In this document: piece after piece, positions 23,014 through 32,954 of the stretch
How positions within the stretch are numbered: the stretch's first letter is position 1
How the letters are laid out: each line of letters begins with the position of its first letter
NCBI RefSeq assembly: GCF_932294415.1
Contig: NC_065538.1
Coordinates: 17,087,656-17,151,655 of the forward strand
Reading direction: 5' to 3'
Length of the DNA stretch: 64,000 nucleotides
From: Quercus robur
Taxonomy: Eukaryota; Streptophyta; Magnoliopsida; Fagales; Fagaceae
Made by a program: the position numbers and the translations under genes
Notes under the pieces: generated by a model
What the model was told of the DNA's origin: nothing
Databases searched by the model: none
The model's input: the letters and a program-made list of their open reading frames with translations, nothing else

Positions 23014-23379
23014 AATTTTTATTTTTGGATATTTGATAGGTGGGACAGGGAGCATTAGAACTTGGACATATTTGTTGAAAACACTAGAAAGTATCAATTA
23101 ACCTATAAAACTCGTAGCCCATATTAGGTAGTCATCAAATAAAAGATTAGTGGTCAAGTGTTCTTTGTATGCTATATGACTAGTTTACATTACATTAGTA
23201 TTTGACGAACTTTCTTATATCCTTGTTTTGTCTCTTGTTCCATGAAAGTATGAGTGTGTATTATAACTTATTTCTATACTTTCTAATGAACAAGTAAATT
23301 ATAATTATGCATAATTTATATTCTACATGTGCTTAAGGGTTTAGTTTTTTTTTAAGAAACATTGTTATGTAATAACATG

Positions 23380-23763
23380 AGGGATATAGGGCTTTTTACC
23401 TTATTTAGTAAAAAATTTACCACAATGTTCCTATTTTGAAACTATTTAGGTCTGTGTCCCTATTTTAGTACTTGACTTTAAAAAAATCGAGTTACAAGTA
23501 GAACTTGACATTAGCAATATTGAGTTTTATGCATATTTTTCCACTTAATTTTAAATTAATTTTAAGTGAAACTCGACTTTGCAAAAGTCAAGTTTCAATT
23601 AAAAATTTACATATAACTCGATTTTGAGGATATCAAGTTTTATACCGAACTCGATTTTGTTAGAATCGAGTTTAAAGAACAAGGACACGAACCTAAATAG
23701 TTTCAAAACAGGGACATATTGTTGTTATTTTTTCAAAATAAGGACAAAAACCAAATATTCCCT
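23380..23763. mobile_element. Non-autonomous Mutator-like element (384 bp) with 9-bp TSD
   Basis: Flanked by identical 9-mers AATAACATG at 23371-23379 and 23764-23772. Ends are long imperfect inverted repeats: left AGGGATATAGGGCTTTTTAC, right (reversed) AGGGAATATTTGGTTTTTGT; further in, the arm TTTGAAACTATTTAGGT pairs exactly with ACCTAAATAGTTTCAAA. Long TIRs with a 9-bp duplication are diagnostic of MULEs. The interior carries repeated AACTCGA/TCGAGTT motifs and no coding. Confidence 0.85.
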
Positions 23764-23772
23764 AATAACATG

Positions 23773-26002
23773 TACATTATAATGCTCTAGAATGTCAACT
23801 ACAGTGGCTCTGTATTTTGAACGGATCAAGTACCTATTAAAGCCCATTTCAAACGGCAAATTCTCTTGTTTTATATTTTATAATAACCACTCATTAAGAG
23901 TATTCTCATCAAGAATGCTATAAAATATAGTATTTAGCATCTCAAAAAGTTGCTTTATTCATTTTAAGTTTTTAACAACTTATTTTACAATATACACAAT
24001 ATCAAAAGTTCTATTATTTTACCACTTTATTTAAATATTCTTTTTTTTATTCTTTATTCATTTAAATCAATAATTACATCCATTGTTGCTACAGTGTTTC
24101 ATTAAATAAACAATTTTTTTTTTAACATCTTGCTACAGTGGGTTGCTAGAGATAGATGCCCACTCTAGCTAGATGTCAAAATTAATAACATCTAGCACCT
24201 TTGATGGAGGGTGCTTTTTTAAAATTTGATGTTAAATTATCACATTTATATCATTTGACACATTTGCTAAGAATGCTCTAAGCTCTAATTATTTTATTTA
24301 AATATATCTTAAGTAGGGGAGGGAGTTCGAACCTTGGACCCATTGAAAACATAAAAGAAATATCAATTGAACTATAAATTATTGGCTACTACTCTTTAGG
24401 CTTTTTGAGTAAAAAGAAGAGCACTTGCAACAATGGATATAGGCTAGAACCTAACAATAAATTTCGGCCCATAAATTTTCATCCTAGCCCAAAGTTTTTC
24501 GCTTTTGTTTGTTTGTTTTTTTTTGTTTTTGTTTTTTTCTTTTTCTTTTCTGTGAGGCATGGGGCTTGAGCATGCCCAGAGCACTTGATTACACTAAAGG
24601 TGCACGGATTACAATAAAGGGGTCTTTGTCCCAAAAGTTAGAGATGGATATAAGAATAATTCTTGTGTCTCGTAAAGTGGCACAATTTGTATTACACTAA
24701 AGGTTCATGTCAGATCACATCTCTATCACCTACAACTCATCATATGAATGAGTTGTGCCACAAGTTGTATCACTTTATATGACACTAGCACAACTTACGG
24801 ATACAGCCCTCCTCTTCCTTTTGTTTTTGTTTTTTTTTTTTTTTAATGCATTATATTTATTCATAAATAATTTCTTTAAAAAAAACATAACATTGTCCCT
24901 AATGTTCTAAGACTAGAACACAACTTGAATGCAATTTTTTATTGTTATATAAATTCGCTATAATTTCAACATAATGTTCATTGCATGGTATTTTTTTTTC
25001 TTTATCATGAAACCTAGGACACTAATTAGTTTTTAAAATAAATAGGGTTCATTTTATCAATTGAGCTAACTTGAATAATAATGCTACGGACACAGTTTTT
25101 TTCATAATAAAATTTCATATTTGCTAAGATAATCAACTAAGTTGTGAAGAAAGAATAATGAGTTCACGAGTGTCAGTTGAATCCCCATCAATCATTTAAA
25201 AAATGGTGGAACTCATTGTAAAAAAATGTCATGCCCGCAACATTATTGTAACTTGAATGGATTCAACTCAAGGTAGAGCCCTATTGGGCTGGTGAACCTG
25301 TGGGTGGCCCATTTTTATTTGCCACTGTCACACAAATAGTAAATTGCAATCTCATTAATAAGGCAACTTGTGGGCTGAAGTAAAGACTTGAGTTCAAAAG
25401 TGGCAATGAAGGGCCTCAAAAGTGGAAAAGTGAAAAAAATTATTGATAACTATATAATTAAAATCTAAAATGTTTACAGTATATTTTCAATCTAAATTTT
25501 TTGGCAAAGTAAAAAAAGAAAAAAAAAATTATTTGTAGCTTTAGAAATGTTGAGGTGCACTGAACTTTTTTCTAGGGTGAATGCCTAGCCTGCCAACAAC
25601 ATACTAGATTCAACTGAAATAGTATGAGAAAGAATATTTTTCAATTTTCTTATAGTAATTGATTTTTCAAATAGTCATACACAGTCAGAGGTAGAACTAT
25701 AAAAAGATTATATATATATTAGTAGAAAAAATTTGAAATTGTTGGGTTCAAAATTTTTATTTTTGATCCTCAAAATTGAAAGTTGACTAAAAAAACTCCA
25801 AAAATTTAGAGTGACCACCTAACCCATATCTAGGGTTGGTACTTGTAGCTGACTTCTAAAAAAAAAAAAAAAAACCCTTTTGAAAGAGAATGCAAATGAA
25901 TTGTGGGTTATGATATGTTGGTTGTTTTCTTTCTCAAAACCCTAAGTTAAAAGCTTGGGACTTTCATGATTGAGGTTATGTTATGTTGTTTAAAACAACT
26001 TT
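23773..26002. other. Intergenic AT-rich stretch, no gene recognised
   Basis: Several T-runs (24511-24540, 24826-24844), and a small palindrome CAACTCAT/ATGAATGAGTTG near 24725-24752 that could belong to a MITE. No coding domain in any frame. It ends at the pararetrovirus junction near 26003. Confidence 0.45.
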
Positions 26003-26255
26003 GCAATTAAGAAGTTACTAGGAACTTATATTACTACATAGCCACTACTTGCTCCTTATTAGCATTGGTCAGCCTAGAGACTCGTTGGCAAACCATAGTT
26101 TCGCGTTGGTCAGCCCCTTTGTTGTAGCCGACGGACAGGCATTGTTTGGGTGGTCCCGCAATGGAGTTTCCCGAGGAGGTGGTCCCGATAGCAAGGATAC
26201 CAGTGGTTAGTAATAGTTCCGCCAGTAATTATTAATTGCTTAGAAAGAGAATAAA
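26003..26255 (+). other. Pararetrovirus leader, copy A (5' truncated)
   Basis: From CTTTGCAATTAAGAAGTTAC it matches the leaders of copies B (about 29870) and C (about 35080) almost base for base. It lacks the primer site and the ~25 nt after it. The junction with host DNA is therefore inside the leader. The leader contains a repeated GTTGGTCAGCC phrase. Confidence 0.8.
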
Positions 26256-26263
26256 TACATTAA

Positions 26264-26693
26264 TTGCTTAGTGATGATGATGATGATGGCGATAGACAGA
26301 ATTTCTTAAGTTTAATTGACAGAGTAATTTTCCAAAAATGGCATACAAAAATTACTTTAGTAATTAATAAAGAGTTTTCTTTGACAGAAATTACTTTGAC
26401 AGAATTAGGTGCTGATATGAACTATATACAAGAAAGATTAATACCTTTAAAGTATTATGAAAAATCATCTGAAAGATTAATTCAGGCCAATGGAGAAAAA
26501 CTAATAATTAATTAGAAAATACCTATTGTTCATATATGCCAAGATGGAATATATTTTGAGACAGCCTTTGTTTTAATTAAAGACTTTCCTTCTAAAATTA
26601 TTTTAGGAACTCCTTTTATAATTTTAATTTATCCCTTTTTAGTGACAGACGAAAGAATTAAAAATAATATATTGGAAAAGATATATTCTTTAA
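26264..26693 (+). pseudogene. Pararetrovirus protease remnant, copy A
   Basis: Encodes FLSLIDRVIFQKWHTKITLV, then FSLTEITLTELGADMNYIQE, then a stop at 26513-26515 and a continuing frame ending KIILGTPFIILIYPFLVTDE. The same segment in copy C has the aspartic-protease DSGAD; here it reads LTELGAD, so the catalytic Asp-Ser is lost. The leader is joined directly to this domain, so movement and coat protein coding is deleted from copy A. Confidence 0.75.
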
Positions 26694-26694
26694 A

Positions 26695-27468
26695 TTGATT
26701 CTACCACTTGTCTTGAAAGAAATACACTCTTCCAAAAAGGTTACTATTTTAACAGATATCAACGAAAGAGGAATCTATAGAACTGAAAGAAGTTTGTCAT
26801 CTTTAAAGACAGAAATATTACTTGATAATCAATTGATAGAAAATGACAAAAAGAAAGATAAAAAAGACAAAGAGACAGAGATATGTTCTTATTCTCCTAT
26901 TGCTTTCTTACATAAAGTCCAATCTACAGAAGAATTCATAAAAGATGGAGATATGAATATAGTCTTTTGTAATCAATATGCATGGACTAATAGTATATGG
27001 ACTGACAGATGGCAATTTGAGACTATTGCCCCCACACAAAATATAGATGGTGCAATTATTATTTCTTTTAATAATAATGACAGACATACTGATAGACTGA
27101 TAGAAGTACTAAATGACAAATGTACACCCTTTATCGCACTTTTAAATATTCATATAACAGATATTTTAATAAAAGAATCTTTGACAGACTCTTCTTTATT
27201 GATCATTAAAGAAAACATTAATTGTGGTAATCTCTTGAGTAATGACAGATTTAATTTCCTAACAGACAGAATTAATTATAATCCCGTGATAGATTGTCCT
27301 ATTAATGAAAGACTTTATGAAGAAATTTTATTTCACATATTCTCCCAAGATGAGAAATATAGTAGTACATGTATTGATAGAATCATACTAGATTTAAGAA
27401 ACATTTTGAATCTCACTTACCTTGACAGATCCCATCATAACTACTCTAATATTGTTGCTACTCAATAG
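26695..27468 (+). pseudogene. Scrambled pararetrovirus polyprotein fragment, copy A
   Basis: A 257-aa open frame. One part (WTDRWQFETIAPTQNIDGA, then IIISFNNNDRHTD) matches the end of the movement-protein region of copy C (about 36095-36230). Another (SLSSLKTEI, KETEICSYSPIAFLHK) matches the start of the RT region of copy B (about 31470-31600). The rest (LTDSSLL...NERLYEEILF) resembles phrases of the copy C region between zinc knuckle and protease but is not assigned. The order is not that of copies B and C, so the segment is rearranged. Confidence 0.6.
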
Positions 27469-27734
27469 GAGCACAAAAGTGTACAAAGAAAAGTTTGTTT
27501 TATAAATTTTGTTTGTTTTATAAATGTTTTTCTTATAAAATATTTCAAAAGAATTTCACAGAAAGACATTGACAGAAGAATTTCAAAAGAAGTTTTTATT
27601 TGTTCCAAATATAATCCTTTTCCAAAAACCCAATTGCAGACTACCATGAGTAAAAGATTTTCTCAGAAAGACAAGGCAAGGCACCAGCGGTGCAACCCAA
27701 AGGTACCCGAAAACCTTCAGTAAAAATTTCGGAT

Positions 27735-29027
27735 ATGCATGAAGGCGTCTCGATAGAGACAATATCCCTTCAGGATACGTTGCTAGCAGAGGCAATGTAT
27801 TCATGTGGTGATAAAAGTGTAATTCTACAAAAAGTGCCCGACAGTGATCTTATGTTTCAAGACGGAGAATTTACAAACCTTCCTTTTCATATTAAACTAC
27901 TTCTTGATAATTTACAAGTAGCCTTTACCCTCAGACAGAAACCCTTATTCCAAATGACCCTTCAGGCTTTGGAATTACATCTTGTTAACACTGGTGCAGT
28001 TATTGAAGCACTTAGTTGTCAACTCCCTGGCAAGGAGGATGGAGATTCAAGCTCCACAATGACAGAATCACAGTCTCTAAAAAGCTATCTTATGGGAACA
28101 AGCTTTTCAAAGCTCCACCCTAAGATTCAGCAAAATACGAGACTTGCCATCATAGCTTTACTTCTTGAAATTCAACAGAAAATATTGACTCATAAAACCC
28201 TAACAAGTTCTTATGACAGATGGATTTATCTTTTCAAGGTATTAGTTTCTACAGCAATTATCAGGACAGAGGATATGACAGATGATACATGGCTATCTCA
28301 TAAAGCTACATGGTATGAAAGTTTTGGAGACGTAGACAGAGTTTATGAAGGACTAGGAGACAGATACAATCCTTATCCAGAATTACTTATCAATACAGAG
28401 ACAGAAGATCTAGTAATTTGTGATCCTTTTTGGCTATCTGAAATGCTAGAAGCAGGGTTTATCAGCAAATTAACCATAACTTCTGCAGATCAGATCAGTT
28501 TATTTCCTAATGTCATCCGAGAAGTAGCCGTACAGATTGGAGGACTTAATTATATGAAATTACTAATTTGGAGTACTCTTCCAGCCTGGAATAATAGCTA
28601 TTATATGGAAGTTCAACCAGCCCACATTTTAGTTCTTATCCATGATTGGGGTTGTATCCCTGAACATAATTGGTATACAGGAGATACTTATTTATCACTT
28701 GATGATCCAGGTGCTCTGGCTCAAGAATGGTCTAATTTCATGAGTAACAAGATTAATGATGTACAGAAAGAATTAGACAGAGAAGGCTTCCACTTATATG
28801 GCTACACCAACAAGATAGCTGTATATGGTCCAAGACCTTCAGTAAGAAAGCTTATTGGGCAAAGAAAGATTGTTAAGGATCCCAGACTAATGACAGCAAA
28901 GGATCGTGGTCCTATTTACCGTCTTATTTCATATTTTGCCCTATGTAATAGTTATGGAGTGTACCACGAGCAAGATGAGGACAACTCTGATCTGCTAGAT
29001 TATGATAACTACACAGATACAGATTGA
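27735..29027 (+). CDS. Unassigned 430-aa pararetrovirus 3' ORF, copy A
   Basis: An uninterrupted ORF (in frame back to 27690) in an otherwise broken copy. It begins MHEGVSIETISLQDTLLAEA. Visible traits: Leu-rich helices in the first 200 residues (LPFHIKLLLDNLQVAF, LQALELHLVNTGAV), then a Trp/Tyr-rich part (WLSEMLEAGF, LIWSTLPAWNNSYYMEVQP), a basic stretch (RPSVRKLIGQRKIVKDPR) and an acidic tail ending YDNYTDTD. No membrane segment or known motif seen. It lies directly upstream of the 3' non-coding region, where copy B carries a different ORF. Its 5' end recurs in fragment D (about 49560). I do not recognise the family; a virion or accessory protein is only a guess. Confidence 0.6.
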   Translation: MHEGVSIETISLQDTLLAEAMYSCGDKSVILQKVPDSDLMFQDGEFTNLPFHIKLLLDNLQVAFTLRQKPLFQMTLQALELHLVNTGAVIEALSCQLPGKEDGDSSSTMTESQSLKSYLMGTSFSKLHPKIQQNTRLAIIALLLEIQQKILTHKTLTSSYDRWIYLFKVLVSTAIIRTEDMTDDTWLSHKATWYESFGDVDRVYEGLGDRYNPYPELLINTETEDLVICDPFWLSEMLEAGFISKLTITSADQISLFPNVIREVAVQIGGLNYMKLLIWSTLPAWNNSYYMEVQPAHILVLIHDWGCIPEHNWYTGDTYLSLDDPGALAQEWSNFMSNKINDVQKELDREGFHLYGYTNKIAVYGPRPSVRKLIGQRKIVKDPRLMTAKDRGPIYRLISYFALCNSYGVYHEQDEDNSDLLDYDNYTDTD

Positions 29028-29828
29028 TAAACAGATAGACAAAAGGCACAGACAGACAGAATACCCTTCCGACAGACAACGACGATAGATCACTATTCAC
29101 TGGAGACAGATCACTATTCACCGACATGCATGAATAGCTTCCAGACAGATCCATTACAGTCCAAACAAATACAGACAGATCTAGAAAGATATTTTGAAAG
29201 ATATTTTGACAGAATATTATTCACATGCAGATAGACTATTACTGTTCAAGATAGACTTTTACTGTTCAAGATTCTACCGACAGATTAACTTGAGTTCACT
29301 TCATATAACTCAGGTTACTTTTGAAGACTTACCATGGTTTACTTGATCTATAAATAGACAAGCTCAGAAGACAGAAAAAAGGTCCAAATTTTAGGTCCAA
29401 ATTTACAGGTCCAAAATTTCCATTTCAATTCCAAGGTCCAATAGATCCAAGATAGCTCTCTCCCTCAGAAAGACTTTAGCTTTCCCTTTCCCTCTCTGAA
29501 AGACTTTTGTACTTTACTTTCTTTTGTAATCTTGTAACCTTACCTTTCCAGATAGACAATCTTGTAACCCTTTACAGATTTTACTTTGTAATCTTGTAAC
29601 TCTTCAGATAGTGTTTATTTTCAAAGCTTGTAAGAAAGACAGAAGTTTTTAGTTTTAATCAAAGACAGAAGTATTTTCAAGTAAGATTTTATTTGTTTTA
29701 GTTTTCATATTCCATACCCTGTTTTAATTTGTTTTGACTATATCTATTTTGCTATTCTCTTCTTTATCAACTATTTTATCATTGTTTATGCTTCCATATT
29801 ACTGCTGTGCTCTCTCCTAGGTAGTCAA
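29028..29828 (+). promoter_or_regulatory. Pararetrovirus 3' region with pregenomic promoter, copy A/B junction
   Basis: Non-coding. Holds repeated GATAGACTATTACTGTTCAA-like units (about 29230-29275), a TATA box CTATAAATAG (29348-29357), and downstream four TTGTAA words within 29525-29605 (AATCTTGTAAC repeated). Ends TAGTCAA directly before the primer site. The same layout recurs at 34295-35036 and 49770-50536. TTGTA-type words are known far-upstream poly(A) elements in caulimovirids. I see no clear AATAAA. Confidence 0.65.
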
Positions 29829-29845
29829 TGGTATCAGAGCCATGG
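29829..29845 (+). other. Met-tRNA primer-binding site, copy B
   Basis: TGGTATCAGAGCCATGG, the initiator-tRNA complementary sequence used to prime minus-strand synthesis in Caulimoviridae. Identical at 35037-35053. Confidence 0.85.
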
Positions 29846-30193
29846 ATGGTAGGTGTATGAGTTTTATTTCTTTGCAATTAAGAAGTTACTAGGAACTTAT
29901 ATTACTACATAGCCACTACTTGCTCCTTGTTAGCGTTGGTCAGCCTAGAGACTCGTTGGCAAACCATAGTTTCGCGTTGGTCAGCCCATTTGTTGTAGCC
30001 GACGGACAGGCGTGTGTTTGGGTGGTCCCGCAATGGAGTTTCCCGAGGAGGTGGTCCCGATAGCAAGGATACCAGTGGTTAGTAATAGTTCCGCCAGTAA
30101 TTATTAATTGCTTAGAAAGAAAATAAATACATTTATCAGCTCATCATCTGTTTGCTTGTTCACACTTAGGCTAGGCACACACTAATTTGAAAC
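29846..30193 (+). other. Pararetrovirus leader, copy B
   Basis: Matches the leader of copy C, including the GTTGGTCAGCC repeats and the GTGGTCCCGATAGCAAGG block. It ends CACACACTAATTTGAAAC before the ATG at 30194; copy C has the same context before its ATG. Confidence 0.8.
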
Positions 30194-30841
30194 ATGGACT
30201 ATGATGATATAGTTTATGATGAAGGTTATAGCATGAAAGATATAGATGAAAATTGGTTAAATAGTGATATGGATTATAAAACTGATTCTGATTCTGACAG
30301 TGAAATTGATGATTATAATTATAATGGTAATACAAATAATTGGAGTAATTTCACAGGAGATAAAATCAACCGACAGACTAATAAACACAATGATAGTTTT
30401 TTAGATAAAATTAATAGAAAATTGGAATCCTTGGAAAATATTGACAGATCTGCTATATATACTAAAGTTGAAAAGAAAAATGATAGTTTTTTGGACTTCT
30501 ATGAAAGAATGAAAACTTTAAATTCACCTTTTAAAAAAGAAATAGAATTTGGACCCCATCATAGATCATCTTTTACAGAAACTATGACAGATAATTGGTA
30601 TATAAATAGTGCTAAGAACTTACAGATGTTAAAAACAACTGACAGAAGAGCTGATACAGAAATTAGCCCTATTAAGGAAAAAGCAACACGTATAAAAGAT
30701 AGAAGTACTACAGAAAGTGTCAGAGATATAATAAACGAAGATAAAGAAAGAGGTAAGATAAGGAAAGGCATAGTAAAGGAAATGATAGAAAACATAGAAA
30801 GACAAAACATAAAAGAAAATAACTCCCTTAAAGATCTCTAA
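30194..30841 (+). pseudogene. Pararetrovirus polyprotein N-terminus with internal deletion, copy B
   Basis: 215-aa frame starting MDYDDIVYDEGYSMKDIDEN; GYSMKDID aligns with EFSMKDID of copy C. The body is charged and low-complexity (SDSDSEID, KEKATRIKDR, REDI-type repeats) with no movement-protein core. The 30K core and most of the coat protein present in copy C are missing. The frame stops at 30839-30841. Confidence 0.6.
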
Positions 30842-30933
30842 GTCAGAAGTTAAAAGATGAAAGGACTAATACTATAGTACAAGACAAAACAAAAGAAATA
30901 TTTGAAAGACATAATAGTGAAAATGTAGGGAAA

Positions 30934-31413
30934 GTGATAATAAAGGACATGCAAAAACCAAAAACAAATAGTAGTAGAGAATCTCTACGTAGGAAGATAG
31001 AAAATGAAGAAAAGATGAGACATGAAAGAGAAAAAGTCAAAGTCAACAAAGGTAGGAAAAACATTAATGGTAATTTAAAAGAAAATAATGATAGTATAGT
31101 AAAGGTGGAAGTAAAAGACAAAAAGTGTAATAGTTTAAAAGAAATGGTAGATGAAAGACTAGCTCAAGCTAATGGAGAAAAATTAATAATTAATTATAAA
31201 ATACCTAGTGTTCACATATGTAATGATGGAGTTTGCTTTGAGATAGTTTTTGTTTTAATTAAAGGCCTTTCTTCTAAAATTATTCTAGGAAACCCCTTTA
31301 TGACTCTACTTTACCCCTTTTTAACGACAGAAGAAGGTATTAAAACTAATGTGCTAGGGAAAGATATACTTTTTAAATTTACTTTACCACCAATTCCAAA
31401 AGACATTTATTGA
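30934..31413 (+). pseudogene. Pararetrovirus protease C-terminal half, copy B
   Basis: Charged linker, then RLAQANGEKLIINYKIPSVH, FEIVFVLIKGLSSKIILGNP and FMTLLYPFLTTEEG, the protease part that follows the active site in copies A and C. The DSGAD half is absent (deletion). The TGA at 31411-31413 lies in the same frame as the RT that follows. Confidence 0.7.
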
Positions 31414-31470
31414 CTTAATACCATAGTAAAGGAAATTGATAAAGAAAGAATTGACAGAAAGAATAGACAT

Positions 31471-32388
31471 TTGGAATCTTTAAAGACAGAAATAAAATAT
31501 AAAAGAATAACTGATCAATTAACTGACCCCATACTAAATAATAAAATAAAGTTATTTAGACAACAGATTGAGACAGAGATTTGTTCCAGCCTACCTACTG
31601 CTTTTTGGCATAGGCATCGACATATAGTACAGATACCCTATGAAAAAGATTTTAACGAAAGAGAGATACCTACTAAAGCTAGGCCAATACAAATGAATTA
31701 TGAATTATTAGAACATTGTAAGAAAGAAATTGAAGATCTTTTAACTAAAGGATTAATCAGAAAGAGCAAGTCTCCTTGGAGTTGTGCTGCTTTTTATGTT
31801 AATAAACAGGCAGAATTGGAGCGAGGAGTTCCAAGATTAGTTATAAACTATAAACCTTTAAATAAAGCATTACAGTGGATAAGATATCCTATTCCCAATA
31901 AGAAAGATCTTCTTGACAGACTTCATGAAGCAACCATATTTTCTAAATTTGACATGAAAAGTGGATTTTGGCAAATACAAATAGATGAGATAGATAGATA
32001 CAAAACTGCTTTTAGAGTTCCTTTTGGTTATTATGAATGGAATGTTATGCCTTTTGGTTTGAAGAATGCACCCAGTGAATTTCAAAATATAATGAATGAC
32101 ATATTTACACCTTTCACAGATTTTTCCATTGTTTATATAGATGATGTCCTAATCTTTTCTAAAACAATAGATGACCATTGGAAACATTTGAATATATTTG
32201 TCAGAGTAATCAAACAAAATGGTTTAGTTGTTTCAGCCTCTAAAATAAGTCCATTTCAAGATAAAATTCAATTTTTAGGACATAATATTTATAAGGGAAC
32301 TTTAAGCCCTATTGACAGAGCTATTCAATTTGCAGATAAATTCCCAGATGAGATAAAAGATAAAAATCAAGATTTCTTGATAGTTTAA
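31471..32388 (+). pseudogene. Pararetrovirus reverse transcriptase, copy B
   Basis: A nearly full RT domain: IPTKARPIQMNYELLEHCKK, LIRKSKSPWSCAAFYVNK, VPRLVINYKPLN, TIFSKFDMKSGFWQIQ, AFRVPFGYYEWNVMPFGLKN, and the catalytic box FSIVYIDDVLIFS with thumb IQFLGHNIYKG. YIDDV plus the SPWSCAAFYV and KxDMKSGFWQI phrases are caulimovirid-type rather than Ty3-type. The frame ends at a TAA (32386-32388); RNase H coding continues in another frame. The catalytic aspartates are present, but the ORF is cut off upstream and downstream. Confidence 0.88.
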
Positions 32389-32954
32389 ATTATGTTTCAG
32401 ATTATTTTCAAGGATTAAGAAAGATATGCAGACCCTTGTATAAAAGATTAGAAAAGAATCCTCCACCTTGAACAGATAGACATACTATGATAGTCAGACA
32501 GATTAAAAAATATGTTAAGCAACTTCCTTGTATTGTTATTCCCTCTCCTAATACTTTTAAAATTGTTGAGACAGATGCCTCTGACATAGGTTATGGTGGA
32601 ATCCTAAAACGGGTAGCAAAAAATGATGCTAAAGAACAAATTGTTAGATTTCATTCTGGCTCTTGGTCAGCTACTTAGCAGAATTACAGTACTATTAAGA
32701 AAGAGATTTTATCTATTATACTATGTATTTCAAAATTCCAAAATGATCTTTTTAATCAAAATTTTTTAATTAGAGTTGATTGTAAAAGTGCTAAAGAAGT
32801 TTTACAGAAAGATGTTCAAAATCTTGTTTCCAAACAGTGTCTTGCTCGATGGCTGGCTATTTTAAGTGTTTTTGACTTTGACATTGAATATATTAAAGGC
32901 GAAACTAATTCAATTCCTGATTTTCTAACCCGTGAATTTCTACAGGGAAGATGA
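32389..32954 (+). pseudogene. Pararetrovirus RNase H, copy B
   Basis: Coding resumes with CRPLYKRLEKNPPP, then IVETDASDIGYGGIL (first catalytic Asp), QNYSTIKKEILSI (Glu helix), FLIRVDCKSAKEVL (Asp) and LARWLAILSVFDFDIEYIKG, ending IPDFLTREFLQGR and TGA 32952-32954. One TAG (32676-32678) replaces a residue before QNYS. The TGA overlaps the next ATG (ATGA at 32951-32954). Confidence 0.85.
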
